Positions 55,795 through 64,000 of a stretch of 64,000 nucleotides of DNA are shown piece after piece. Position numbers and translations under genes: made by a program. The first letter of the stretch is position 1; every line of letters starts with the position of its first letter. The DNA comes from Gelidibacter japonicus (GTDB taxonomy: Bacteria; Bacteroidota; Bacteroidia; Flavobacteriales; Flavobacteriaceae): contig NZ_BJKB01000019.1 in assembly GCF_010725055.1 (NCBI RefSeq), positions 25,455-89,454 on the forward strand, written 5' to 3'. Below the pieces are notes generated by a model. The model searched no databases and was not told the DNA's origin. It worked only from the letters and a program-made list of their open reading frames with translations.

Positions 55795-56619
55795 ATGCAA
55801 CAAATCATAAACTTTGTACTTAGAAACAAAACTTTTCTTGTGTTTTTGTTGCTTCTTGGTTTGTCTTTGTTTTTTACAATTCAATCGCATTCTTATCATA
55901 AAAGTAAATTCATTAACTCCTCTAATGTGATTACCGGTACTGTTTACAAAACAGCAAACAATGTCAGTCAGTATTTTAATCTGATCAAGGAAAACAAGGC
56001 ATTGTTGGAAGAAAACCGTATGCTTAAAACCATAGTTCACAATTTGGATGTGGATACCATGACGTCCGACCTTCAAGACAGTCTTAAATTGAATGCGAAT
56101 TATAAGTTTCGTACTGCAAGTGTTTATAAAAATAGTTACTCACAATCCACCAACTATTTGACCATAAACAAGGGAAAAAAAGATAGTATTAAAGTCGATT
56201 ATGGCGTGATTACTTCTCAGGGAATCGTAGGTATTATTGAAAACACCTCCCAAAACTTCTCCTCTGTACTGTCAATTTTAAACACCCGTAGCCGAATCAA
56301 TGCCCAATTGAAAAAGACCAATCATATTGGTTCTTTGGTATGGAATACGGAGTCGCCAGAGTTTGCACAACTCATCGATATTTCGAAATTTGCACCGGTA
56401 GCCATTGGCGACACGATCATTACCGGTGGCCAATCCACCATTTTTCCAAAAGGCATTTTAATTGGGACGGTCAACTCATATAAAATTGACAGTGGAGGCG
56501 ACTCGTATATTGTAAACGTTAAATTGTTTAATGATATGACCAATATTGGCCATGTTTATGTAATTGAAAACCTTCAGGCTGCTGAAATAAAATCTCTACA
56601 AAAACCAAAAAATGACTAA
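55795..56619 (+). CDS. mreC: Rod shape-determining protein MreC
   Basis: 274 residues. One N-terminal membrane helix (about 11-28, NKTFLVFLLLLGLSLFFTIQ), a coiled coil (about 58-90, YFNLIKENKALLEENRMLKT), then the periplasmic two-barrel domain with DYGVITSQGIVGIIENTSQN. MreC links MreB and MreD to the PBP2-RodA synthase. It overlaps mreD by 8 bp, implying coupled translation. Confidence 0.93.
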   Translation: MQQIINFVLRNKTFLVFLLLLGLSLFFTIQSHSYHKSKFINSSNVITGTVYKTANNVSQYFNLIKENKALLEENRMLKTIVHNLDVDTMTSDLQDSLKLNANYKFRTASVYKNSYSQSTNYLTINKGKKDSIKVDYGVITSQGIVGIIENTSQNFSSVLSILNTRSRINAQLKKTNHIGSLVWNTESPEFAQLIDISKFAPVAIGDTIITGGQSTIFPKGILIGTVNSYKIDSGGDSYIVNVKLFNDMTNIGHVYVIENLQAAEIKSLQKPKND

Positions 56620-57118
56620 GGTAACCTTAAATTTGGCCGCAAGGTTTATCATTTTGGTTTTGGTTCAGGTATTGATCTTTAACCAAATAGATTTCATGGG
56701 CTATATCAATCCGTATGTCTATATTTTATTCATCATATTATTTCCAGCAAACAACAACCGCACCTTATTTGTTTTCTTGGCATTCCTATTGGGCTTTAGT
56801 GTAGATGTGTTTTCAGATTCAGGAGGAGTGCATGCGGCGGCATGTGTGACTTTGGCATATATAAGACCTGTTTTTTTGAAATTCTCATTCGGCACAATTT
56901 ATGACTACCAATCCATAAAATTCAATCAAACGGATTTCAGTAGTAAACTGACCTACTTTACGGCCTTGGTGTTTATTCATCACCTGGTGATGTTTTCCTT
57001 AGAGATTTTTAACATTTCTAAAATAATTTTAATCCTCCAAAAAACGTTATTCTCAGGGATTTTCACTATAATACTTTGTTTGATTATCACAATCCTTTTT
57101 AGCCAGAAACGTAAATGA
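56612..57118 (+). CDS. mreD: Rod shape-determining protein MreD
   Basis: 168 residues, very hydrophobic, five or six membrane helices, the usual size. Recognised by position and by FLAFLLGFSVDVFSDSGGVH. It overlaps both neighbours (8 bp with mreC, 4 bp with pbp2). Part of the elongasome in the inner membrane. Confidence 0.9.
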   Translation: MTKVTLNLAARFIILVLVQVLIFNQIDFMGYINPYVYILFIILFPANNNRTLFVFLAFLLGFSVDVFSDSGGVHAAACVTLAYIRPVFLKFSFGTIYDYQSIKFNQTDFSSKLTYFTALVFIHHLVMFSLEIFNISKIILILQKTLFSGIFTIILCLIITILFSQKRK

Positions 57119-59061
57119 GAAAATTGCTACTCCTTTCAACTATTGCTTTTGTAGGTTTGGTTTTTATTGCACGCTTATTTTATTTACAAGTGTACAACGA
57201 AGATCCATATAGCCTGCTTGATGATAATGCCATCAGAAAGGTACGCGACTATCCAAAAAGAGGCTACATCTATGACAGAAATGGCAAATTACTGGTGGCC
57301 AACCAACCATCCTATGATGTCATGTTCATTCCTCGGGAGGTAAAGCCATTGGATACGTTAGAGTTATGCAACCTTTTAAAAATTACCAAAGAAGACTTTA
57401 TTAATTTTTATAATAAGGCGTATCGCTATTCGCCACGGTTACCCTCTGTTTTTATTCCACAACTTTCAAGGATGGAGTATGCAGTGTTGCAGGAAAAAAT
57501 CAGAAAATATGAAGGGTTTTACATTCAAAAAAGATCACTAAGAGACTATCAAACCACAATTGGAGCGAATGTTTTGGGAGATATTGGAGAAGTCAACAAT
57601 TATATTATTGAAAATGACCCCTATTACAAAAGTGGTGATTTAATTGGCAAACAGGGTGTTGAACTATCCTATGAAGAAGTATTGCGAGGTGTAAAAGGAA
57701 TAAAGTTTATACAAAAAGATCGATTCAACAGAGATATTGGTCCCTATAAAGACGGTATTTATGATACCTTACCGGAGCCCGGAAAAGACATTACGATTAC
57801 CATTGATTCCGAGCTTCAGGAATACGGTGAACTTTTAATGCGGCATAAACACGGTGGTATTATTGCCATAGAACCGGGTTCAGGTGAAATTATTGCTATG
57901 GTCACTGCCCCTTCCTATAATCCAAATTTATTGGTGGGGAGACAACGTTCTCGAAATTTCACTCAACTTTACAACGATACCATTGCAAAACCATTGTTTG
58001 ACCGTAGTTTAAAAGCACAGTATCCACCAGGGTCGCCTTTTAAAGTACTCAGTGCTTTGATAGGTCTTCAGGAAGGCGTGGTTACCACACAGGATCAGTT
58101 TTCATGCCGACACGGTTATTATTTAGGGAGCAGACGTTTGACTGGATGTCATAGTCATGTGAGTCCTCTGTCAATGAACCAAGGTATTGCACAATCTTGT
58201 AATGCTTATTTTGTAAATGTCTATAGACGTATTATTGATAAGTATGACAAACCCTCAGAGGGCATGGATGTTTGGAGCAACCATGTTAAAAGCTTCGGAC
58301 TTGGCGACTATTTAGGTTATGATCTTAAGATCGGGAATAAAGGTCGTGTGCCGGATGGTGCTTTTTATGATAAATGGTATGGCGAAAACCGATGGTCTTC
58401 AACCTACAATATTTCAAACTCCATTGGACAAGGTGAGGTGGAGACCACGCCCATTCAATTGGCAAATATGGTGGCCGCCATCAGCAATAGAGGCTTTTAT
58501 TATACGCCTCACATTATAAAAAGTATTGAAGGAGGTACCATTGATGAAAAATACACCACGCCTAATTATACCACCATTGATAAGGAGCATTTTGAACCCG
58601 TAGTACAAGGTATGTTTGATGTTTACAATAAAGGTACCGCTTACAGTCTACGGGTGCCCGGGATTGATATTTGCGGTAAAACGGGGACAGCTGAAAACTT
58701 TATGCGGATAAATGGCAAACGGACCCAGCTGACAGATCATTCCATATTTGTGGCCTTTGCACCAAAGGACGATCCTAAAATCGCCATTGCTGTTTTTGTT
58801 GAAAATGGCTATTGGGGCAGTCGATTTGCAGGGCGTATAGCAAGTTTAATGATTGAAAAATATATTAGAGGTGAGGTTACAATGACCGCCATGGAAAACT
58901 GGATTCTCACGCACAGTTTGGAGAACGAATATGCAAAACCATATTCAGGAAAAGAATTTGGCATCAACAGGCAATCAGCATTGCAAGTCATTGACAAAAT
59001 AACAAAAGATACCGTTGTCAATCCTGTGAGTACACGAACATCATCGTTTAATTTACAATAA
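57115..59061 (+). CDS. mrdA: Penicillin-binding protein 2
   Basis: 648 residues. An N-terminal membrane helix (about 3-22), a pedestal domain (about 45-210, with YPKRGYIYDRNGKLLVANQP) and a transpeptidase domain with the three active-site motifs: SPFK in QYPPGSPFKVLSALIGL (the serine followed by Pro where Thr is more usual), SCN in AQSCNAYFVNVYRRI and KTG in DICGKTGTAENF. It crosslinks peptidoglycan during elongation, together with RodA, which starts immediately after its stop codon. Confidence 0.95.
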   Translation: MRKLLLLSTIAFVGLVFIARLFYLQVYNEDPYSLLDDNAIRKVRDYPKRGYIYDRNGKLLVANQPSYDVMFIPREVKPLDTLELCNLLKITKEDFINFYNKAYRYSPRLPSVFIPQLSRMEYAVLQEKIRKYEGFYIQKRSLRDYQTTIGANVLGDIGEVNNYIIENDPYYKSGDLIGKQGVELSYEEVLRGVKGIKFIQKDRFNRDIGPYKDGIYDTLPEPGKDITITIDSELQEYGELLMRHKHGGIIAIEPGSGEIIAMVTAPSYNPNLLVGRQRSRNFTQLYNDTIAKPLFDRSLKAQYPPGSPFKVLSALIGLQEGVVTTQDQFSCRHGYYLGSRRLTGCHSHVSPLSMNQGIAQSCNAYFVNVYRRIIDKYDKPSEGMDVWSNHVKSFGLGDYLGYDLKIGNKGRVPDGAFYDKWYGENRWSSTYNISNSIGQGEVETTPIQLANMVAAISNRGFYYTPHIIKSIEGGTIDEKYTTPNYTTIDKEHFEPVVQGMFDVYNKGTAYSLRVPGIDICGKTGTAENFMRINGKRTQLTDHSIFVAFAPKDDPKIAIAVFVENGYWGSRFAGRIASLMIEKYIRGEVTMTAMENWILTHSLENEYAKPYSGKEFGINRQSALQVIDKITKDTVVNPVSTRTSSFNLQ

Positions 59062-60339
59062 ATGCAAAGAGATTTTAGAGGATTGAATTTTGATTGGATC
59101 ACCATTGCTTTATTTTTATTGCTGGTTGGTTTTGGGTGGCTAAATATTATGTCAGCCTCACACACAGGAGAGATTGTGAGTTATTTTGATATGAATCATC
59201 CTTACGGGAAACAATCCGTCTTCATTATATTCACTTTCGCGCTCATCATTCTCATCTTGGCCTTAGACGCTAAGTTTTACGAACGTTTTGCCAGCCTTAT
59301 CTATTTAATTTCCATATTGTCTTTATTGGGTTTATTTCTTTTTGGGAAAAATGTTAATGGCGCCTTGGCTTGGTATAGCATAGGAGGAATGACAATTCAG
59401 CCAAGTGAGTTCGCTAAATTTGCAACCTCCTTGGCCGTAGCAAAATATATTAGCGACCTTCAAACAAATATGAAGACGTTCAAAGATCAAATTAAAGCTG
59501 CCGGGATTATTGCACTTCCTGCTATTTTAATCTTGTTGCAGAACGATACAGGGAGTACCGTTGTTTATGCCGCGTTCTTTTTTGTTTTTTATAGAGAAGG
59601 TCTACAGCAGATGTATCTTGTCATCGCCGTTTTTCTCGTATTACTTTCGGTATTGGCACTTAAATTCAATGTGGTTGTTGCTGTTCTCGTATCTGGAATA
59701 TTAATCTTTGGACATCATTTTTTTGGCCAGAAAAAACGACCATCAATCTTACAGCCTATTGGTATTCTATTAGTCTGTGTAGCAGTAGCTTTTGGTATTA
59801 AATATTTTTACAATAATATACTACAGTTCCATCAAAAAGACCGAATCAGTTTATGGCTGCGTTTGGAAAATGATCCTCAAAAGCTCCATGAATTAAAACA
59901 GACAATTCTATACAATTTGCACGAATCAGAAAAAGCGATCAGTTCTGGAGGGTTGACAGGAAAAGGTTTTATGCAAGGCACGAGGACAACCGGGAAATTT
60001 GTGCCGGAACAGCATACAGATTATATCTTTAGTACCGTTGGGGAAGAATGGGGTTTTCTGGGAAGCGCGCTCGTTGTACTTCTTTTCGTTGCGCTACTGC
60101 TTCGAATTCTATATTTGGCCGAATTACAAAAATCTCAATTCAGCAGAGTTTATGGCTATTGTGTCGCATCCATTCTATTTTTCCATTTTCTGATCAATGT
60201 CGGTATGGTGATGGGCCTGATCCCGACCATCGGCATTCCACTTCCGTTCTTCAGTTATGGCGGTTCAGCACTTTGGGCATTCACGATCTTACTGTTTATT
60301 TTTATAAAACTAGATTCGAATAGGATTAATGAGTGGTAG
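59062..60339 (+). CDS. rodA: Peptidoglycan glycosyltransferase RodA
   Basis: 425 residues with about ten membrane helices. SEDS-family signatures: WYSIGGMTIQPSEFAKFATS near residue 112, PEQHTDYIFSTVGEEWGFLG near 315 and IGIPLPFFSYGGSALWAFTI near 392. It polymerises glycan strands for side-wall growth as the partner of PBP2. The ATG directly follows the pbp2 TAA. Confidence 0.96.
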   Translation: MQRDFRGLNFDWITIALFLLLVGFGWLNIMSASHTGEIVSYFDMNHPYGKQSVFIIFTFALIILILALDAKFYERFASLIYLISILSLLGLFLFGKNVNGALAWYSIGGMTIQPSEFAKFATSLAVAKYISDLQTNMKTFKDQIKAAGIIALPAILILLQNDTGSTVVYAAFFFVFYREGLQQMYLVIAVFLVLLSVLALKFNVVVAVLVSGILIFGHHFFGQKKRPSILQPIGILLVCVAVAFGIKYFYNNILQFHQKDRISLWLRLENDPQKLHELKQTILYNLHESEKAISSGGLTGKGFMQGTRTTGKFVPEQHTDYIFSTVGEEWGFLGSALVVLLFVALLLRILYLAELQKSQFSRVYGYCVASILFFHFLINVGMVMGLIPTIGIPLPFFSYGGSALWAFTILLFIFIKLDSNRINEW

Positions 60340-60589
60340 ACTTTGACGGTTCAAGGTTTCAAGTTCAAAGTTCCAAAATCCAATTCATAAAATCCGCAAG
60401 TTATTACACTCAGTTTTACAGAGGTTCACAGAGTTTTTGTTGAGGAACTTGCGCGCTAATCTTCAACCCGAACGTTAGTGAATTGGCGAGGCAAATCTAC
60501 TGGAAAATTAACAGATGACGTTAGGCAGTTTCACCCACCTATACGGACGGGTAAGTGCCTATATAGAGTAAGGACGTGCCAATTTACAT
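60340..60589. other. Convergent gap between rodA and valS
   Basis: No gene is seen. It starts with a decayed 'ggtttcaagttcaaagttcc' type sequence also seen in spirit near 13590-13640. A stem with CACCC/GGGTA and GGCA/TGCC arms lies at 60524-60559 but lacks a T-run. A 7-bp direct repeat ACGTTAG is at about 60473 and 60518. Confidence 0.45.
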
Positions 60590-63220
60590 CTACTTCAAAT
60601 TGGCCAAACTCGACTTAATCGTCTCTATTTTAGCCAAAGCATCTGCTTCCTTGTTGCGTTCGTTTTGTAATACTTGGGCAGGTGCATTGTTCACAAAACG
60701 TTCATTGGACAATTTATTCTGAACAGATTTCAGGAATCCTTCGGTATATTTTAATTCGTCATTTAACTTCTTGATTTCTTCCTCAACATTAATGGATCCA
60801 GAAATAGGAATAAAATACTCGTTGGAATGCACTCTAAAGCTTAGCGCGCCATCGACGGCAGCCTCAACCGATTCCATCTTTGAGATATTTCCCATCTTTT
60901 CAATAACGGAGTTATAACGTTCTGACAATTTCTCGTTATTGATGACCGATAGTTCGATACTATCCTTAAAAGAAATATTTTTGTCCTTCCTAATCGTTCT
61001 AATTCCCGAAACCACCTCTTTTACCAATTCAAAATCGGCTATTAATTGAGCATCAAAAGATTCAATTTTAGGATATTCCGCAACGATCAGAGCGTCTTCA
61101 GGCGATCGTTCTGCAATAAAGTGCCAGATTTCTTCGGTTAAAAATGGCATAAAGGGATGTAATAACTTTAAATTGGATTCAAAGATGTCAATCACACTTT
61201 TAAAGGTTTTTGCATCGATAGGTTGTTGATATTCTGGCTTGATCATTTCCAAAAGCCATGAACAGAAATCATCCCAAATCAACTTATATATGCCCATTAG
61301 TGCATCAGACAATCGATACTTGCCATAATGATCCTCTATGTCAGCCAAGGCTTGTTGAAATTTAGATTGGTACCACTCCACGGCTATTTTAGAGGCTTCC
61401 GGTTGTTGTATTTCAGCAATTTCCCAACCTTTGACTAACCTGAAGGCATTCCATATCTTATTGGCAAATCCTTTTCCTTGGTTGCAAAGTTCTTCATCAA
61501 ACATCAAATCATTTCCAGCGGCAGAGCTTAACAGCAGACCTACACGCACGCCATCAGCACCGTAATCATCTATCAACTTCAAGGCGTCTGGAGAGTTTCC
61601 TAAGGATTTGCTCATTTTTCGACGTTGCTTATCTCGTACCAATCCTGTCAAATACACATTTTCAAAAGGTTTTTCATCTCTGTATTCATATCCGGCAACA
61701 ATCATACGCGCTACCCAAAAAAACAGAATATCCGGACCTGTCACTAAATCATTGGTTGGATAATAGTATTCAATTTCAGGGTTGTTCGGGTTCCGGATCC
61801 CATCAAAAACACTAATAGGCCAAAGCCATGAAGAGAACCAGGTATCTAAAGCATCCTTATCCTGAGTTAAATCTGTTAGCGACAGTTGTGGATTTTTTGA
61901 TTTTTGTCGTGCCAATATGAGGGCTTCCTCACGACTTTCGGCTACCACAAAATCATCCTTTCCATCGCCATAGAAATAGGCAGGAATCTGTTGGCCCCAA
62001 AGCAACTGACGCGAAATATTCCAATCGCGAATATTTTCCATCCAATGGCGGTAGGTATTATTGAAGCGTTTTGGAAACAACTTTACGTCTTCATCCTCCA
62101 AGACTGCTTTAATGGCCGGTTTTACCAGATCTTCCATTTTCAAAAACCATTGGTCAGAAAGTCTTGGTTCTATCACAGCCTTAGTGCGTTCACTTGTTCC
62201 TACTTTATGTGTGATATCTTCAGTTTTATCAAGAATTCCCAAATCTTTCAACTCTTGGGTCACATCTTTTCGTGCTAGCTCCCTATCTTTTCCTTGATGA
62301 TGAAGACCAAAACTGTTTAAAGTGGCATCATCATTAAGAATATCCACAACAAGCAAGTTATGTCTGTCACCAATTTCCTTATCGTTGACATCATGGGCAG
62401 GGGTGATTTTCAAGCAGCCCGTACCAAACTCCATATCTACATAGTCATCAGCAATAATTGGGACCACTCGATTACAAATTGGTACAATAACATTTTTACC
62501 AATTAGGTGCTGAAATCGCTCGTCGTTAGGATTTACGCAAACTGCAGTATCTCCCAAAATCGTTTCGGGACGTGTAGTGGCAATAGTTACAAAATCATCC
62601 TGGTTTTCAATTTGATACTTCACATAGTACAATTTGTCAGTGCGTTCCACATGGACAACTTCTTCATCTGACAAGGTGGTTTTAGCTTCCGGATCCCAAT
62701 TGACCATTCGATAGCCACGATAAATTAAACCTTTGTTGTAAAGATCAACAAAGACTTTGATGACGGACTCACTCATATCATCATCCATGGTAAACTTGGT
62801 CCGATCCCAATCGCATGAACATCCCAGTTTTTTTAGCTGTTCCAAAATTACTCCACCATATTCATGAGTCCAATCCCAGGCATGACTCAAGAATTCCTCT
62901 CTGGTCAATTTATTCTTATCAATGCCTTGTTCTTTCAACTTTGCAACTACTTTAGCTTCAGTAGCAATTGATGCGTGGTCTGTGCCCGGAACCCAACAAG
63001 CGTTCCGACCTTGTAATCGGGCGCGTCGAATGAGTACATCCTGAATGGTATTGTTCAACATATGTCCCATGTGTAGCACTCCAGTAACATTTGGTGGTGG
63101 AATAACTATGGTATAAGGTTCTCTCCCATCAGGAACAGACTTGAAATACTTGTGTTCCATCCAATAGGAATACCACTTGTCTTCTACATTGGTAGCCGAA
63201 TATTTTGCTGGGATCTGCAT
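60590..63220 (-). CDS. valS: Valyl-tRNA synthetase
   Basis: 876 residues from the ATG at 63218-63220 ([20 protein letters not shown]). The upstream TTG at 63253 lies inside a -7 element, so it cannot be the start; the ATG at 63244 is possible. Class I motifs: [15 protein letters not shown] (HIGH-type) near residue 45 and [10 protein letters not shown] near 545. The editing domain (about 190-350), the anticodon-binding domain and a C-terminal tRNA-binding coiled coil (about 810-876, [20 protein letters not shown]) are all present. It charges tRNA-Val in the cytosol. Confidence 0.97.
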   Translation of the reverse strand: MQIPAKYSATNVEDKWYSYWMEHKYFKSVPDGREPYTIVIPPPNVTGVLHMGHMLNNTIQDVLIRRARLQGRNACWVPGTDHASIATEAKVVAKLKEQGIDKNKLTREEFLSHAWDWTHEYGGVILEQLKKLGCSCDWDRTKFTMDDDMSESVIKVFVDLYNKGLIYRGYRMVNWDPEAKTTLSDEEVVHVERTDKLYYVKYQIENQDDFVTIATTRPETILGDTAVCVNPNDERFQHLIGKNVIVPICNRVVPIIADDYVDMEFGTGCLKITPAHDVNDKEIGDRHNLLVVDILNDDATLNSFGLHHQGKDRELARKDVTQELKDLGILDKTEDITHKVGTSERTKAVIEPRLSDQWFLKMEDLVKPAIKAVLEDEDVKLFPKRFNNTYRHWMENIRDWNISRQLLWGQQIPAYFYGDGKDDFVVAESREEALILARQKSKNPQLSLTDLTQDKDALDTWFSSWLWPISVFDGIRNPNNPEIEYYYPTNDLVTGPDILFFWVARMIVAGYEYRDEKPFENVYLTGLVRDKQRRKMSKSLGNSPDALKLIDDYGADGVRVGLLLSSAAGNDLMFDEELCNQGKGFANKIWNAFRLVKGWEIAEIQQPEASKIAVEWYQSKFQQALADIEDHYGKYRLSDALMGIYKLIWDDFCSWLLEMIKPEYQQPIDAKTFKSVIDIFESNLKLLHPFMPFLTEEIWHFIAERSPEDALIVAEYPKIESFDAQLIADFELVKEVVSGIRTIRKDKNISFKDSIELSVINNEKLSERYNSVIEKMGNISKMESVEAAVDGALSFRVHSNEYFIPISGSINVEEEIKKLNDELKYTEGFLKSVQNKLSNERFVNNAPAQVLQNERNKEADALAKIETIKSSLANLK

Positions 63221-63250
63221 ACTTTGGTACTGTTTTTGTATCATAACGGG

Positions 63251-63258
63251 CAAAGTTA
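63251..63258 (-). promoter_or_regulatory. -7 element of valS
   Basis: TAACTTTG on the minus strand is an exact match 30 bp before the chosen valS ATG. No TTG is found at the right spacing. Confidence 0.45.
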
Positions 63259-63352
63259 CTTATATTTCTGTTTTTGTGAAATTATAAAAACAAATATTAA
63301 CCTAAAGACAGACATCTATTTTAACTGTTTTATACCGTTCAACTAAAATATT

Positions 63353-63382
63353 TTGTGAAATGGTCAAAAGTGAGTAATTTTG
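63353..63382 (+). promoter_or_regulatory. Promoter of the DUF1573 gene
   Basis: TTG (63353-63355), 19 bp, TAATTTTG (63375-63382) is an exact consensus match with optimal spacing, 26 bp before the ATG at 63409. Confidence 0.8.
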
Positions 63383-63408
63383 ATCCCTATCAATTTTAAA
63401 AAATTAAA

Positions 63409-63837
63409 ATGATGAAAAATTTAATAGCAATTTTATTTGTAGGAATGTTAAGCATTTCTGCTTTTGCGCAAGAAAAAGTAGCCAAGATTGAGTTTAAGAC
63501 AGATGTTATTGATTATGGTACCATCGAGAAAGGTGCTGATGGCCTTCGTGTTTTTGAATTTACAAATACGGGCAACGCGCCATTAATAATTACAAGAGTA
63601 ACCTCAACTTGCGGATGTACTGTACCTAAAAAACCTGAGGGGCCAATCCTTCCAGGGCAAACAGGTGAGATACAAGTCAAATATGATACCCAACGTGTCA
63701 ATCCAATAAGAAAGACCATTACTGTCTTATCCAATGCGGACACGCCAACTGTAGCCCTTAAAATCAAAGGTGAAGTTGTTGACCCAAGTAAGACCAGTGT
63801 TTTAGATAAAAGAAATAAAAGCGTTATGGAACAATAA
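63409..63837 (+). CDS. DUF1573 family secreted protein
   Basis: 142 residues. Signal peptide MMKNLIAILFVGMLSISAFA, then one immunoglobulin-like beta domain (about 25-125) with VIDYGTIEKGADGLRVFEFT, the conserved TSTCGCTVPKKPEGPILPG and QVKYDTQRVNPIRKTITV. This is DUF1573, related to ASPM-SPD-2-Hydin domains. It is abundant in Bacteroidetes and of unknown function. It stands alone with an excellent promoter and a terminator at 63921-63959. Confidence 0.88.
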   Translation: MMKNLIAILFVGMLSISAFAQEKVAKIEFKTDVIDYGTIEKGADGLRVFEFTNTGNAPLIITRVTSTCGCTVPKKPEGPILPGQTGEIQVKYDTQRVNPIRKTITVLSNADTPTVALKIKGEVVDPSKTSVLDKRNKSVMEQ

Positions 63838-63920
63838 TTAGCGTTTCAGACAATTAAAAAGCTCTCATTTTTTGAGGCCACTGAAAAAGTCCCCTTAAAA
63901 ATATTGGGGTAAAAAGAGAT

Positions 63921-63959
63921 AAAAAGGAGTGTAAACCGTAGTGTTTTCACTCCTTTTTT
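63921..63959 (+). terminator. Terminator downstream of the DUF1573 gene
   Basis: An 11-bp perfect stem AAAAAGGAGTG / CACTCCTTTTT with a 17-base loop and a T-run, 84 bp after the stop. The A-run on the left would make it work in both directions. Confidence 0.75.
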
Positions 63960-64000
63960 CGTATCTTTTTTACTGATTAACAAACACTTGGATATGTTAT

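Noticed and set aside
63871..63895. TTTGAGGCCACTGAAAAAGTCC near the right edge as a possible insertion-sequence end
   Set aside because: The phrase resembles sequences seen near some Bacteroidetes transposons, but no partner inverted repeat or transposase is in the window, so it cannot be supported.

Overview
The window is a contiguous, AT-rich chromosomal stretch from a member of the Flavobacteriia, most likely a gliding Flavobacteriaceae. The evidence is the gldKLMN operon, an exosortase of the XrtF type, a HYC_CC_PP protein, DUF3467 next to rpoC, promoters of the Bacteroidetes form (TTG, 17-24 bp, TAnnTTTG), and almost no Shine-Dalgarno sequences except a strong one in front of rpsU. No genus can be named from the sequence alone. 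There is no rRNA, CRISPR array, prophage or intact insertion sequence.

Layout: 1-16 kb is the information-processing block, read on the minus strand from right to left. It runs rpsU (own promoter and terminator), a tyrosine recombinase, hpf, then tRNA-Thr(TGT), tRNA-Tyr(GTA), tRNA-Gly(TCC), tRNA-Thr(GGT), tuf, tRNA-Trp(CCA), secE, nusG, rplK, rplA, rplJ, rplL, rpoB, rpoC and DUF3467. The order Thr-Tyr-Gly-Thr-tuf matches the thrU-tyrU-glyT-thrT-tufB order of E. coli. 16-28 kb holds mixed metabolism and housekeeping genes, mostly minus strand: a carboxypeptidase-regulatory-domain protein, an acyl-CoA dehydrogenase with a tandemly copied 3' end, an HhH protein, an AGCS symporter with an unusual N-terminal extension, PspC, DUF2851, an ABC-F ATPase, a CPXCG protein, DUF983 and a DAO-type oxidoreductase. 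28-37 kb is topA, a ureohydrolase-like protein with altered metal ligands, and gldKLMN, the core of the type IX secretion and gliding machine.

37-46 kb contains an LVIVD-repeat lipoprotein and a membrane protein on the minus strand. Divergent from them is a plus-strand run of miaB, a sigma-54 activator, lptE, a TPR protein and secG, followed by groES-groEL. 46-51 kb is a minus-strand group: XrtF, its partner protein, a HYC_CC_PP protein, a TonB-dependent receptor and a secreted HMA-domain protein. The last three look like a metal-handling set. 51-64 kb carries an fRMsr-like GAF protein, an orphan MacB-type permease, purH, the rod-shape operon mreB-mreC-mreD-pbp2-rodA, valS and a DUF1573 protein.

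The most interesting non-genic content is structural. There is a dispersed palindrome family (arm ATTCCTGC, loop CTTC) with compensated arm variants, once serving as the rpsU terminator and twice sitting between groES and groEL. Three 104-bp tandem repeats lie inside the tRNA operon. Four 86-bp tandem copies of the end of the acyl-CoA dehydrogenase gene follow its stop. Large hairpins occur at the rplL-rpoB and rpoB-rpoC junctions, and a promoter abuts a terminator between hpf and the tRNA operon. Nothing here is clearly a wholly new multi-gene system. The best candidates for new biology are the ureohydrolase-like pseudoenzyme in front of gldK, the SprB-repeat/lipoyl-like/AGCS fusion, and the metal-handling group.
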